In this document: positions 24,551 through 34,358 of the stretch, piece by piece
Layout of the letters: the number at the start of each line of letters is the position of its first letter
Numbering within the stretch: the stretch's first letter is position 1
Source of the DNA: Myxococcus xanthus
Lineage (GTDB): Bacteria > Myxococcota > Myxococcia > Myxococcales > Myxococcaceae
DNA: 64,000 bases
NCBI RefSeq assembly: GCF_006402735.1
Contig: NZ_CP017174.1
Coordinates: forward strand, 7,110,001-7,174,000
Reading direction: 5' to 3'
The notes under the pieces: generated by a model
Seen by the model: only the letters and a program-made list of their open reading frames with translations
Databases searched by the model: none
Told to the model about the DNA's origin: nothing
Translations under genes and position numbers: made by a program

Positions 24551-26308
24551 CTACTGCGACTCCAGCAGCGCCTTCAGCTCGCGCACTCGCCGGGTGATGT
24601 AGTCCCGGTCCAGTTGACGGAAGCCCTCGGGCAGCAACTCGCGGCTGGTGCACTCCTGCACCGCCACCAGGTTCTGCAGCTCGATTTCCAGCGGGTAGCT
24701 GGGGGGCACGAAGTCCGCGAGCACCGCGGCCAGGTCGTCCTTCGTCACCGTCTCGCGGCCCTCCGCCAGCGCGCGGAACTTCGAGCGCACCATGACGGCT
24801 TCGATGTCCGCGCCGCTGAAGGCGCGCACGCCCTCCGGAATCAGCGTGGAGAAGGAGTCGATGCCGTCCACGGACACGCCCGTCTTCTTGGACATGACCT
24901 GGAACAGCTCGTCCCGCTCCGCGTCCGTCTGCGGATAGAAGAGCGCCAGGTGCTCCTCCGCGCGCCCCTGCCGCTTGAGGTCGATGGGCAGCAGGTCCGG
25001 CCGCGCCGTCATCAGGAACCAGACAATCTTCCCGCGGTAGAACGTGTTGCCCATGAACGAGGCGATGGAGCCGAACACGCGGCTGCTCGTCCCGGAGTCC
25101 CCGCCGGAGTCGCGGTTGCCGAGGAACGTGTCCGCCTCGTCAATCATCACCGCCACCGGCCACAGGGCCTTGAGCAGGTTGAAGATCTTCTCGAGGTTCG
25201 CCTCGGTGACGCCCTGCCACTGGCTGCGGAAGTTGAGGAACTTCACCACGGGGATGCCAATCTCCCCGGCGAAGCAGCTCACCATGAACGTCTTGCCCGT
25301 GCCCACGGGGCCCGACAGCAGGTAGCCCATGGGCATGACCTCCAGGCGCCCCTTCTTCAGGGCCCCGGCGGCCTGCCGCAGCATCTGCTTGGCCTTGGCG
25401 TGTCCCGCCACCGCGTCCAGCGTGTGCACCGGCTCGATGAACTCCAGCAGGCCGTGGCACTCCGCCTGGATGATTTCGCGCTTCTTCTCCTTGAGCAGCT
25501 CGGAGGTGATGCGCACCTCGCGCTCCAGCGCCTCGGTGAGCACGCGGTCCAGGTTGATGCGGGACAGACCCGCCGTCATCTTCGCCAAGCCCGCCAGCGG
25601 CACGTCCGACACGGACTGGAGCCGCTTGCCCTCCAGCTTGTAGCGCACGTACTCCAGCCGCTCCTCCTCCGTGGGCAGGGGCAGCTCGATGGGCGCCACG
25701 TACGGGTTGCGGCTGATGCGCGGCGACACGTCCGCCAGGTTCTCCGCCAGCAGCACCACGGACACGTCGGACGCGAGGAACTGCGGGTCGTGCGCCCACT
25801 TGTCCAACGTGGCCACCACGAAGCGGTCCTCGCTGGAGAGGTGGCTCATCTCTCCGCCGGGGACGAGCGTCTCCGCGAAGTCGACGATGAGCGCCAGCGA
25901 GCGGCCCTCGCTCAGGCGCATGCGCATGAAGTTCTCCAGAATCTGGAGCGCGCGGCCCGGGTCTCTCGGCATGACCTTGGCGTAGTCGGTGCCGTACATG
26001 GCGTCGTAGCCCGCCATGGCCCGCTGCAGGTCCTTCTGCGTCTCCGGCGTCGCGGAGCGGATGCCGGACGACCGGTCATAGAAGATGACGTGGTCCCGGC
26101 CGCCGAAGAGCTCCTCGGAGAGGAACGTCTTGAGCGTGCCGAAGCCGCGGCCGCCATCCTCCAGTTGCAGGGGCTGCAAGTCCCGCACGGCCCCGTACAG
26201 CAGGAAGGCGCTGACCGTCTTCGTGTAGTACTTCCGGGCCAGTTGCTGGGCCCAACGAGGAAGATCCGCCAGTGGATCCGCCCTGTTCACCTTGCGCACC
26301 TTGCTCAC
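24551..26308 (-). CDS. AAA+ ATPase (Ycf46-like)
   Basis: 585 aa. The N-terminal ~290 residues resemble a degenerate AAA module with RSLALIVDFAETL. The second module is a complete AAA+ domain: Walker A GPVGTGKT near 333, Walker B VAVMIDEADTF near 386, a sensor-1 segment IVWFLMTARPDLL and an arginine region KRQGRAEEH. The layout fits Ycf46-type AAA proteins. It starts 75 bp after the Ser/Thr kinase gene on the same strand and may be regulated with it. Client unknown. Confidence 0.85.
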   Translation of the reverse strand: MSKVRKVNRADPLADLPRWAQQLARKYYTKTVSAFLLYGAVRDLQPLQLEDGGRGFGTLKTFLSEELFGGRDHVIFYDRSSGIRSATPETQKDLQRAMAGYDAMYGTDYAKVMPRDPGRALQILENFMRMRLSEGRSLALIVDFAETLVPGGEMSHLSSEDRFVVATLDKWAHDPQFLASDVSVVLLAENLADVSPRISRNPYVAPIELPLPTEEERLEYVRYKLEGKRLQSVSDVPLAGLAKMTAGLSRINLDRVLTEALEREVRITSELLKEKKREIIQAECHGLLEFIEPVHTLDAVAGHAKAKQMLRQAAGALKKGRLEVMPMGYLLSGPVGTGKTFMVSCFAGEIGIPVVKFLNFRSQWQGVTEANLEKIFNLLKALWPVAVMIDEADTFLGNRDSGGDSGTSSRVFGSIASFMGNTFYRGKIVWFLMTARPDLLPIDLKRQGRAEEHLALFYPQTDAERDELFQVMSKKTGVSVDGIDSFSTLIPEGVRAFSGADIEAVMVRSKFRALAEGRETVTKDDLAAVLADFVPPSYPLEIELQNLVAVQECTSRELLPEGFRQLDRDYITRRVRELKALLESQ

Positions 26309-26383
26309 GAACTCCCGCCTCCTCTCGCTCCACCCACAGGGGAGCTGGCGCGCCCGCCCCCTGCTCGGGAGGCGGGCCTTCGG

Positions 26384-28909
26384 CTAACGGCAGCGCGGCT
26401 GCCGCTTGAGGGAAACGCTCGCCGTGGCCGGCTCATTGCCTGGCGCCGCGTCCGGGACGTCCACCTCGGCCTCGTTGTGGCACTTCAGCTTCAGGGTGAG
26501 CTGCCGCGCGCTGGGGGGCACCTGCACGACGGCGGGCGTGGTGGCGCCCATGTCCTTGCCGTCCACGAAGATGGTGGCACCGGCCGGCTTGGACTCCACC
26601 TTCACCGACACCCGCGTCACCGACGGCTCCAGCGTGAGCGACACCTCCACCGGTCCGCCGCCGGACACCGGCACCCGCTTGGACGCCGGCTTGTGGCCAG
26701 GCGCACTCACCTCCACCACCCACTCCGGCCCGTTGAGGGGCACGTCCTTGATGTAGGCCGCCGACTTGCCCTGCTCGCGCACCACCCGGCCATCCACCTT
26801 CACCTCGGCCATGGCGGGCTCCGTCGTGAGCACCAACGCCGCGGTGCGCACCAGGCTCTCCAGCACCGCCTGCACGGGCGTGACGTCCTTGCCCGCGGCG
26901 ACCTCCACCGTCTTCGTGAAGGTGTTGTAGCCCTCCGCGCTCACCACCACCATGACCTTGCCGGCGGGCACCTCGCGCAGGAGCGTCGCGCTGCCACCCT
27001 CCAGGGGCACCAGCTGCGTGTCCAGGCGCACCTGCAGGCGGCTGCGAACCTCCGAGGGCACACCCTGCAGGTCCACCAGCACGTAGCCCACACCGGGCCC
27101 CGACACCGCCCAGCCGATCAGCGCCATCACGAGCACCGCGGCCGCGCCGATGCCGCCGAAGAGCACCTTCCTCGGAATGGGCGCTCGGCCACCCACGGGA
27201 GGCATCGCGCCGGTGGGCCGCTCCGGGGCGTCCACATCGTCTTCATCGTCGTACGCGGGGGCCACCGGCGCGGGCGGAGCCACGGGGGCAGGTTGCGGCA
27301 ACGGGCGGGCCGCGGCCTGCGAGCCGTCGAGCACCGGCACGTCTCGAGTCATCCGCGGCAGGCCCCCACCCCGGCTCGTCCGAGGCGTGGGCCCCGAGGC
27401 GGGCGGCGGCGGCGCGTCCGAGGGCGACAGCGAGGGCACGGACATGGACGGCCGCACCACGGGGATGTTCGCGTGCGACAACCGTGGCGGGCCAACGGGC
27501 GGCGACAGGGGCGCGGGCGGCGAAATGACCGCCGTCCTGCCGCTGACGGGCTCGTCGTCCTCGTCGTGACCCGGCGTCGACGGCACCTCCAGCGGGGTGA
27601 TGGCACGCCCGACGGCGGCACCCGGCTGCGTGGTGGGCTCTGGCGTGTCCGCGAACTCGTGGTCGCTGGAGACGAGCTGCGTCGCCCCGCCCTCGTCCTC
27701 GTCGGGCGGGGGCGCGGCGGTGGCGGCCGTCAGCTTCGGCAGCGCGGCCAGCGTGGGCGAGCGGCGCACGCCCCCGGGCGGCACCGTCGGCATGGAGCCC
27801 GTCATCCGGGGCTGCGGCGCCACCGGCTGCACCACCGGCACGGGCGCCGGAGGCGGCGCGGACGGCATGATGGGGCTGTTGAAGGACGCCGCTTCCAGCG
27901 CGGCCTGCATGCCTTCGGGCGGCTTGATGTCCGCGTAGTCCAGCAGGCGCTGCTTCTCGCGCTCCACGTCCTCAGCGAACGTGGACTTCATGTACTGCGC
28001 GAGGTCCTTGCGGCTGAAGATGGTGTCGCTGGTGATGAGGAAGCGCTGCAGGTCGTCGCCCAGCTCACTGGCGTACTGGTAGCGCTCGTCCACGTCCTTG
28101 GCCAACGCCTTGAGGACGATTCGCTCCAGCGTCTCCGGGATGCGCCGGTTGTACGTGGTGGGCGACGGCACCTCCGCCTTGCGCACCTTCTCCAGCACGC
28201 TGAAGTCGCTGTCGCCCACGAAGAGGCGCTCACCGGTCAGCATCTCGTAGAGGCACACGCCAATGGCGAACACGTCCGAACGCCGGTCCAACGGCAGGCC
28301 GCGGATCTGCTCCGGGCTCATGTAGCCGAACTTGCCCTTGAGGATGCCCGCCTGCGTCTTGGTCGCCTTGCCGGCCGCCTTCGCGATGCCGAAGTCGATG
28401 ACTTTGACCTCACCCTCATAGGAGATGAGGATGTTCTGCGGCGAGATGTCGCGGTGGACGATGTTCATGTCCCGCCCCATCCCGTCCTTCTTCCGGTGGG
28501 CGTAGTCCAGGCCCTCGCACATCTTGGACACGCAGAAGGCCACCAGCGGCACCGGAGCGGGCTCCCCCTTCTTCCGGCACCGGTCGAAGATGGCCCGCAT
28601 GTCCTTGCCGGGGATGTACTCCATCGAGATGAAGTAGCTGCCGACGATGTTGCCCAGCTCGTAGATGGACGCGACGTTGGCGTGAGTCAGCTGGACGCTG
28701 ATCTTCGCCTCGTCGATGAACATCGAGATGAACTCGTCGTCCTCCGCGATGTTGGGGAGGATGCGCTTGATGGCGACGAGCCGCTCGAAGCCGCTCGCGC
28801 CGAACTGCTTCCCGCGCCACACCTCCGCCATGCCGCCAATGTTGATGCGGTCCAGAAGGAGGTACTTCCCAAACGGGATGGGCTGCCGCTTCGGTTGAGT
28901 GGTCGTCAC
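26384..28909 (-). CDS. Membrane Ser/Thr protein kinase with PEGA domains
   Basis: 841 aa. The kinase domain (14-290) has the Gly loop INIGGMAEVW, Lys48 in VAIKR, VHRDISPQN with catalytic Asp154, DFGIAKA (172-178) and GYMSPEQI. A Pro-rich linker (~340-570) leads to one membrane helix near 583-603 (VLFGGIGAAAVLVMALIGWAV). Extracytoplasmic PEGA-like repeats follow (VPSEVRSRLQVRLD, EPAMAEVKVDGR, SKPAGATIFVDGKDM). This architecture is typical of myxobacterial eukaryote-like kinases that may sense envelope ligands. Confidence 0.94.
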   Translation of the reverse strand: MTTTQPKRQPIPFGKYLLLDRINIGGMAEVWRGKQFGASGFERLVAIKRILPNIAEDDEFISMFIDEAKISVQLTHANVASIYELGNIVGSYFISMEYIPGKDMRAIFDRCRKKGEPAPVPLVAFCVSKMCEGLDYAHRKKDGMGRDMNIVHRDISPQNILISYEGEVKVIDFGIAKAAGKATKTQAGILKGKFGYMSPEQIRGLPLDRRSDVFAIGVCLYEMLTGERLFVGDSDFSVLEKVRKAEVPSPTTYNRRIPETLERIVLKALAKDVDERYQYASELGDDLQRFLITSDTIFSRKDLAQYMKSTFAEDVEREKQRLLDYADIKPPEGMQAALEAASFNSPIMPSAPPPAPVPVVQPVAPQPRMTGSMPTVPPGGVRRSPTLAALPKLTAATAAPPPDEDEGGATQLVSSDHEFADTPEPTTQPGAAVGRAITPLEVPSTPGHDEDDEPVSGRTAVISPPAPLSPPVGPPRLSHANIPVVRPSMSVPSLSPSDAPPPPASGPTPRTSRGGGLPRMTRDVPVLDGSQAAARPLPQPAPVAPPAPVAPAYDDEDDVDAPERPTGAMPPVGGRAPIPRKVLFGGIGAAAVLVMALIGWAVSGPGVGYVLVDLQGVPSEVRSRLQVRLDTQLVPLEGGSATLLREVPAGKVMVVVSAEGYNTFTKTVEVAAGKDVTPVQAVLESLVRTAALVLTTEPAMAEVKVDGRVVREQGKSAAYIKDVPLNGPEWVVEVSAPGHKPASKRVPVSGGGPVEVSLTLEPSVTRVSVKVESKPAGATIFVDGKDMGATTPAVVQVPPSARQLTLKLKCHNEAEVDVPDAAPGNEPATASVSLKRQPRCR

Positions 28910-29009
28910 GTGGGGGAGGGTCCGTTCTCGGCGAGCCTATCGACCGGGGCTCCAGGGGGTCAACCTCGTGAAAGCCCCGCCCAAACTGACCAGGCAGGCA
29001 AGCGGCGGA

Positions 29010-29789
29010 TCAGGGCCCCGCCCGAGGAGAACCCGCGTCCGTGTCACCGGCGGGTGACGGTGGGGCAGCAAGGCTGTCGCGGAATGCGGCTCCTGGCTCC
29101 GCCTCATCGGGTGGAACGGGGCGAACCAGCAGGAAGCGCGCCTCGCCCGCGACGGACACGACGGCCGGCGGGCCGAAGCGCTCCTCCGCGGGGAGGCCCA
29201 CCATCGTCACCCAGGCGCCCTGCCGCTCTGGCGCTACGCAGTAGAGAATCGTCCCGGCACGCACGCCGGGTGCATCTCGCACGGGCCCCTCGCAGTCCTT
29301 TCTGACCTGGAGGGTGTACGCCGGGAGTGGCTCCCCCCGCACGAGGTACGGCGGCCGGCCCAGTTCCTCCAGCAGGGACTGGAGGAGGCGCGGGTCATCC
29401 GGTACCTCCAGCGCGGAGGTACGTTCCTGCGCCGATTGGTGGAAGCGCTGGAGCGCCATGGACGCGATGTCCGTGGACGTCAGCGGCGTGCGGCTCTCCG
29501 ACAGCACGAGGTCCACGAAGAGCGCGCCCACCAGGACGATGGGCAGCAGCCGGTAGCCCTTGAAGCCCTCCTCCTTGCGCTGGAGCAGGCCCATGACGAA
29601 CGCGAGCGCGGCCACCGCGGCCACGGCCAGCACCACGGCGGGCCGCTCCAGGGAGGGAACCGTCATGAAGGCGGACACGTCCGCGGTGCGGGCGCGCACG
29701 GCGTCGGAGAGGTCGCCTCCGTAAATCCAGGCGATGGCCATCAAGCTCAGCGCGTTGCCGAGCAGCGTCTTGCGAGAAGGAAGTGTCAT
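29010..29789 (-). CDS. Membrane protein of unknown function in ABC operon
   Basis: 259 aa. Membrane helices are at about 10-25 (LLGNALSLMAIAWIYGG), 48-68 (AVVLAVAAVAALAFVMGLL) and 80-95 (LLPIVLVGALFVDLVLS). An extracytoplasmic domain (~110-235) follows with two Cys (KDCEGP and LYCVAPE). The start overlaps the ABC permease stop by 4 bp, so it is the last gene of the four-gene operon. It may be an accessory subunit of the ABC system. Family not recognised. Confidence 0.8.
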   Translation of the reverse strand: MTLPSRKTLLGNALSLMAIAWIYGGDLSDAVRARTADVSAFMTVPSLERPAVVLAVAAVAALAFVMGLLQRKEEGFKGYRLLPIVLVGALFVDLVLSESRTPLTSTDIASMALQRFHQSAQERTSALEVPDDPRLLQSLLEELGRPPYLVRGEPLPAYTLQVRKDCEGPVRDAPGVRAGTILYCVAPERQGAWVTMVGLPAEERFGPPAVVSVAGEARFLLVRPVPPDEAEPGAAFRDSLAAPPSPAGDTDAGSPRAGP

Positions 29790-31069
29790 CCGGCGAGCGT
29801 GCGTGCGGGGTCGGTGGCGGCGGCGCGGCGGCTGGGGAAGTACGCGCCCGCGAGCGCGGCGACGAGACCCAGGACGACACCGCCGACCACCACCGGCCAG
29901 GGGAAGGAGAAGAAGCTGTCGGGCTTGAAGGGGAAGTTGGGCAGGTAGCCCGCCGCCAGGCGGTTGACGCCCAGGGCCATCAGCAGCGCGGCGATGGTTC
30001 CCGCGGCGCCGCCCGCGAGCCCCACCACGGCGGCCTCGGCCAGGACGATGGCGCGGATGTCCGCGCGCGAGGCCCCCACCGCCTGCATGACGCCAATCTC
30101 CTTGGCGCGCGCCCGGACGGAGGCGGACAGCGCGTGGGCGATGTTCACCGCCGCGAGGATGCAGATGAGCAGGGACAGCAGCGCCAACGCGGACGTGGTG
30201 AGCGCCACGGCCGCGCCCGAGTTCTCCGCCATCCGGCGCTCCTGGTCGTCGATTTCCAGCCCCATGCCCTTCACCGCGTCCACGATGACAGGCACCTGCG
30301 ACGGGTCCGTGGCGACCAACGTGACGCCGGAGTAGTTCTCCGCGTCCACGCCGAACGCGCGGTTGAGGCGGATGGCCGCGTCCAGCGGAATGGTGATGCC
30401 GGCCAGCAGCGCCCGGTCGGACGCCCCCACCACCTGCGCCTGCCTGGGCTGCGTGGGCCCCGACGCGGACGCCGCGGCCACGTAGGAGCGGTTGAACTCC
30501 ACCGGGAAGCCGAAGCCCACCAGCATGTTGGCGGAGAGCTGGGGCAGCTTGCGCGCCGGGGCGAACGTCTTGTTGTACAGCTCCAGAAGCCGCGTGGACA
30601 CGAGCGCAGGAATCGGCTGCCCCTCCCCCGCGTCCTTGAACTCGCCCATCTGCACGTCGCCCTGCACCAGCGCCGGCTCCACGCCCAGGGCCAGCACCTC
30701 CATGCCCATGCGGAGCCTGGTGCCGAAGAAGACGCCGTCGTAGCGCGTCACCGCGGGCACGCGCACGTTCATCTTCCGGTAGGCGGCCTCCACGCCGGGC
30801 AGCTCGCGCAGGCGCTCCACCGTGGGCGCGTCCAGCTTGCCACCGCCCAGCAGCGAGCCCAGCGACACCGCCGGAGGCACCACGTCCACCAGCCGCGCGT
30901 CCGTGGGGAAGACCTTCTCCCGGATGACGTGGCCAACGCCCAGGCCCAGGCCCACGAAGAACACCAGCGCGCCCACGCCCATGGCCACGCCGAAGGCGGA
31001 GAAGAAGGCCCCCTTGCGCTCGCGGGCGAGGCTCAGCCGGACCAGCCGGGACAGGGCGTCCAGCCTCAT
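29786..31069 (-). CDS. ABC transporter permease (FtsX/MacB type)
   Basis: 427 aa. The N-terminal helix (GAFFSAFGVAMGVGALVFFVGLGLG) is followed by a large periplasmic domain (~50-280). Three C-terminal helices follow, the first inside ALTTSALALLSLLICILAAVNI. ARAKEIGVMQAVGASRADIR is the coupling segment typical of FtsX-like permeases. Overlaps by 4 bp both the ATPase upstream and the membrane protein downstream. Works with the 31066-31767 ATPase in export or mechanotransmission of the LolCDE/MacB class; cargo unknown. Confidence 0.92.
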   Translation of the reverse strand: MRLDALSRLVRLSLARERKGAFFSAFGVAMGVGALVFFVGLGLGVGHVIREKVFPTDARLVDVVPPAVSLGSLLGGGKLDAPTVERLRELPGVEAAYRKMNVRVPAVTRYDGVFFGTRLRMGMEVLALGVEPALVQGDVQMGEFKDAGEGQPIPALVSTRLLELYNKTFAPARKLPQLSANMLVGFGFPVEFNRSYVAAASASGPTQPRQAQVVGASDRALLAGITIPLDAAIRLNRAFGVDAENYSGVTLVATDPSQVPVIVDAVKGMGLEIDDQERRMAENSGAAVALTTSALALLSLLICILAAVNIAHALSASVRARAKEIGVMQAVGASRADIRAIVLAEAAVVGLAGGAAGTIAALLMALGVNRLAAGYLPNFPFKPDSFFSFPWPVVVGGVVLGLVAALAGAYFPSRRAAATDPARTLAG

Positions 31070-31767
31070 GGCGAACCTCCCGTGGCCACCTGAAGTCCCG
31101 CGCGCTCCTCCACGAGCTGCCCGTCCTTGAGCCGCAGCACGCGTCCGGCCGCCGCGCTCATCCGTTCCTCATGGGTGACGCACAACACGGTGAGCCCTTC
31201 GCGGTGCAGTTCCTGGAACAAGGCGATGACGCCCGTGCCCGTGGCCGCGTCCAGGTTGCCCGTGGGCTCGTCGCACAGCAGCAGGCGGGGCTTGCCGAAC
31301 AGGGCGCGGGCAATGGCCACGCGCTGCCGCTCGCCGCCGGACAGGCGCACCGGCGCGCGGTCCTTCTTCGCGCCCAGGCCCACGCGCTCCAGCAGCGCCT
31401 CCGCGCGCTTGCGGGCATCCGGGGGCGCCGCGCCGAAGTGCGACGGCAACAGCACGTTCTCCACCGCGGAGAGGTTGGGGATGAGGTGGAAGGACTGGAA
31501 GACGAAGCCCACGTGCGTGTTGCGGAAGTGCGCCAGGGCCTTGTCGCCCAGGCCTCGCAGCTTCACGCCGCCCACGCGGATGTCGCCGCGGTAGTCGACG
31601 TCCAGGCCGCCCAGCAGGTGGAGCAGCGTGGACTTCCCGCTGCCGGACGAGCCCACCACCGCGACGAACTCCCCTTCCGCCACGTCCAGCGACATGCCGT
31701 CGAGCACGCGCACCTGGGTGCCGTCGCCGTCCACGTACGTCTTCACGACGTCCCGGGTTTGAATCAC
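31066..31767 (-). CDS. ABC transporter ATP-binding protein (LolD/MacB type)
   Basis: 233 aa. Walker A is GSSGSGKST, signature LSGGERQRVAIARAL and Walker B LLLCDEPTGNLD, followed by CVTHEERM with the switch His. The segment TYVDGDGTQVRVLDGMSLDV is typical of LolD/MacB/FtsE proteins. Its start overlaps the lipoprotein stop by 4 bp, and its stop overlaps the permease start. It energises the FtsX-like permease. Confidence 0.94.
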   Translation of the reverse strand: MIQTRDVVKTYVDGDGTQVRVLDGMSLDVAEGEFVAVVGSSGSGKSTLLHLLGGLDVDYRGDIRVGGVKLRGLGDKALAHFRNTHVGFVFQSFHLIPNLSAVENVLLPSHFGAAPPDARKRAEALLERVGLGAKKDRAPVRLSGGERQRVAIARALFGKPRLLLCDEPTGNLDAATGTGVIALFQELHREGLTVLCVTHEERMSAAAGRVLRLKDGQLVEERAGLQVATGGSP

Positions 31768-33419
31768 GGCGCGGCCGACGGGCTGGAGGTGGCGGCGGAG
31801 GGCGCCAGGCGCAGGGACAGCTCCGCCTGGAGCGCCTTCTCCTTGCGGGACACGGCCAGCGTCACGGCGCGCAGGTCATCCACGGCCTCCAGCCAGCGCA
31901 CGGTGGTGGCCTTGATGGCGAAGCCGCCAATGCCCCAGGCCTCCGACGGCAGGTTCTTCACCGCGTCCGACAGGCGCCGCAAATCCAGCACCGCGCTGAA
32001 GGCCGCGTCCTTGCCAGCGTCCTTCAGGTCCGCGGCCACCGGCCCGTCGCCCGAGGGCTTCGCGAGCGAGGCCAGCGTGGACTCCAGCCGCGCCTTGGGC
32101 GAGGCCACCACCAGCCGGCCGTTGGGCGCGAGCGCGAAGTGCGCGCCTTCGCCCGCGCGGTAGGACGTGAGGTACACGCGCTGGCCGCTCAGCTCCGACG
32201 CCTCCACCTTCGCGCCGAAGTTCTCCGCGATGCGCGGCAGCTGCTCCAGCGTGGACTGCATCTTCGGAGCGTCCTCGGCGTCCGCGAGCGCCACCAGGTG
32301 GACGAAGCGGAAGGGGTTGGTGCGGCGCAAATCCAGCACCGGCATGCCCGCGCCCAGATTCACGGTGGGCGACAGGGACAGGCCCAGCACCGTGCCCGGC
32401 TTGAGGTTGTCGAGCAGCTCGGCCTTCACGTTGAGGCCGCTGTTCTGCACCGCCCGGGTCAGGTAGCCGCCGGCCAGATAGGGCCACACGCCATCGAGGT
32501 GCGACGCGTCCCCGCGGAACTGGGCCACCAGGAAGCTGTCGGCGGGCAGCGAGGTGAGGAGCGTGCTCGCGGAGGGCGCCACCGCGTCCAGCGCCGCCAG
32601 GGACGCCTGGGTATCCGGCCAGGGAGCGTCCGCGTTCAGCGTCACCGCGCCGTCCTCGATGCGGCCCGTGAGCGTGACGCCCTGGACGGTGCCCGGCGGC
32701 ACGAGCCCGGCGCCGCCCGGGAGCCAGACGTGGAAGTCGCGCTGGGCCGGGAGCCGTTGCAGCGACGCCGCCATCACCGGCTCCTTCGCGAGCGAGCGCT
32801 CTTCCGGCTGCGTTGCCAGCGTCCCCAGCGTGGCGGCGGTGGGTCCCGCGCCGAGCAGCGCGAAGCGCGTCCCCTTCACGAAGAAGATGCCCAGCGCGGG
32901 CGAGGCGCTGCCCGGACGGCTGAAGGTGACCAGGTCCCCACCGTCCACGGAGGACTGCTTCTTGTCGGACGCGCCCAGGCGGCTGCGCGCGAAGTTGCCG
33001 AACGTCTCCTCGAGCTTGCCCGCGTCCTTGACGCCCACCACGGAGATGGCGCGGTTGCCGCCGAGGAACGCCGCGCCCGCGCCGAGCTCCGGCGCGATGC
33101 CGGCCGTCTCGAGCGCCTGCCGGCTGCGCAGGTCCACGCCAATCTGGCGCATCACCGCGGAGACGTAGCCTTCCGCGGTGGAGAAGTTCTGGAGCTGCGC
33201 GGCGAACGAGGCGGCCTTCAGCTTCTGGAAGCGGGCGAGCTTCTCCCCCAGCGCTCCCAGGTCATGGATGACCACGGCGGCCTGCGCGTCGCGCGGCAGG
33301 TAGCGGGCCACCCCCACGGTCGCGGCCGGGGCGGCGGGGTCCACGTCCTTGCCACAACGGGAGCAGCCCGCGACGGCGAGCACGAGGAGGAGGGACGGAA
33401 GCCAGACTCGGCGGAGCAT
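31764..33419 (-). CDS. Large lipoprotein of an ABC export operon
   Basis: 551 aa. The signal peptide ends LAVAGC, a lipobox. The mature protein is a repetitive alpha/beta sequence with two similar halves, each opening with a segment like VARYLPRDAQAAVVIHDL (near 35) and LLTSLPADSFLVAQFRGD (near 295). This is reminiscent of DUF3352-type proteins. First gene of the operon lipoprotein, ATPase, permease, membrane protein, all joined by 4-bp overlaps. It could be the periplasmic partner or the cargo of the ABC system. Function unknown. Confidence 0.8.
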   Translation of the reverse strand: MLRRVWLPSLLLVLAVAGCSRCGKDVDPAAPAATVGVARYLPRDAQAAVVIHDLGALGEKLARFQKLKAASFAAQLQNFSTAEGYVSAVMRQIGVDLRSRQALETAGIAPELGAGAAFLGGNRAISVVGVKDAGKLEETFGNFARSRLGASDKKQSSVDGGDLVTFSRPGSASPALGIFFVKGTRFALLGAGPTAATLGTLATQPEERSLAKEPVMAASLQRLPAQRDFHVWLPGGAGLVPPGTVQGVTLTGRIEDGAVTLNADAPWPDTQASLAALDAVAPSASTLLTSLPADSFLVAQFRGDASHLDGVWPYLAGGYLTRAVQNSGLNVKAELLDNLKPGTVLGLSLSPTVNLGAGMPVLDLRRTNPFRFVHLVALADAEDAPKMQSTLEQLPRIAENFGAKVEASELSGQRVYLTSYRAGEGAHFALAPNGRLVVASPKARLESTLASLAKPSGDGPVAADLKDAGKDAAFSAVLDLRRLSDAVKNLPSEAWGIGGFAIKATTVRWLEAVDDLRAVTLAVSRKEKALQAELSLRLAPSAATSSPSAAP

Positions 33420-33539
33420 GCGGGCACCTCAGGCTGCCTGGGGCGGAGAGTCAACCGATTCGTGGAGGCCCCAGAGCCAGTCCGGGAGCCCGGAGGATGG
33501 GCAGGCGACGGCCAGTAGACGGCCCCCGGCCCTGGAGCT

Positions 33540-34343
33540 TCAACGCACCCGGCTGCCGTGGGGCAGCGGGCCCCGCGTCTCCTCGGAGAACTCGAGGAAC
33601 TGCTCCATCTGCCGCACGGACTCCTCGGTGGCCTCCGCCTCCGCGCTCAGCATGGTGAGCTGGCGGTTGACGACCTCTGGGTCGCGGATGGCCACGGATT
33701 GCTCGTGCGTCAGCCGCATCAGGTCCTCGATGCCCGCCAGCTGGTGGCTCACCACCTCGCGGCTCTCACCGGCCTGTTCGAAGCGCGCCAGCCGCTTGCG
33801 GAGGATGTCCACGCGGTTCTGCTTCACGTCCTTCAGCCGCGGGTTCGTCTCCCGCGCCACGTCCGCCTCCAGCTCCGCCACCTCGCGCTGCAGGTGCTCG
33901 CGGTCGGAGCTGTTCAGGTACGTGCGGTACTGGTTCAGCGTGGAGATGAGCCGCAGGAAGGACGTCAGCAGCGCATCCAACCGGGGCTCGCTGTCTGCCT
34001 CCAGCACCTTGCCGCCTGGCAGCTTCCGGTAGTTGGCGAGAATCTTCTCCTTCAGCCCGACGAGCTGCTGGTAGTGCTCGCGCTGAGAGGGCGCCAGGTC
34101 CGCCTGGAGCGCGTCCAGCGCCTTGCGCGCCGCTTCCGGGTCGTCGAGCGTGTTCGCCCGCACCGCCCGCTGGAAGCGCTTCATGGACGACATGACGCCC
34201 AGGTAGAGGCCTTCCAGGCCCAGGGCCACCAGCATGGGCAGCGGCTCGCCCGTCATGGCCGCCGAGGCAGCCGCCGTGCCCAGCCCCACCAGGTTGGCGG
34301 GCATCATGAAGGCGGCCTTGATGTAGTTCGGCGACTTCGCCAC
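33540..34343 (-). CDS. Coiled-coil protein with N-terminal membrane segment, PspA operon
   Basis: 267 aa from a GTG start. The N-terminus has two hydrophobic stretches ([21 protein letters not shown] and [16 protein letters not shown], residues ~10-52). The rest is almost wholly helical and heptad-like ([38 protein letters not shown]), so it is a long coiled coil facing the cytoplasm. It lies 15 bp after the orphan substrate-binding protein and is third in the PspA operon. Such proteins may scaffold PspA at the membrane. Family not recognised. Confidence 0.75.
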   Translation of the reverse strand: MAKSPNYIKAAFMMPANLVGLGTAAASAAMTGEPLPMLVALGLEGLYLGVMSSMKRFQRAVRANTLDDPEAARKALDALQADLAPSQREHYQQLVGLKEKILANYRKLPGGKVLEADSEPRLDALLTSFLRLISTLNQYRTYLNSSDREHLQREVAELEADVARETNPRLKDVKQNRVDILRKRLARFEQAGESREVVSHQLAGIEDLMRLTHEQSVAIRDPEVVNRQLTMLSAEAEATEESVRQMEQFLEFSEETRGPLPHGSRVR

Positions 34344-34358
34344 GTCCGTCCTCCAGCG

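Noticed and set aside
22349-29305. Very long open frame on plus (about 2318 codons)
   Set aside because: It lies antisense to the nuclease, cyclotransferase-like, AAA+ and kinase genes, and its peptide is low-complexity Arg/His/Val/Leu without domains. Such frames arise from GC-rich third positions.
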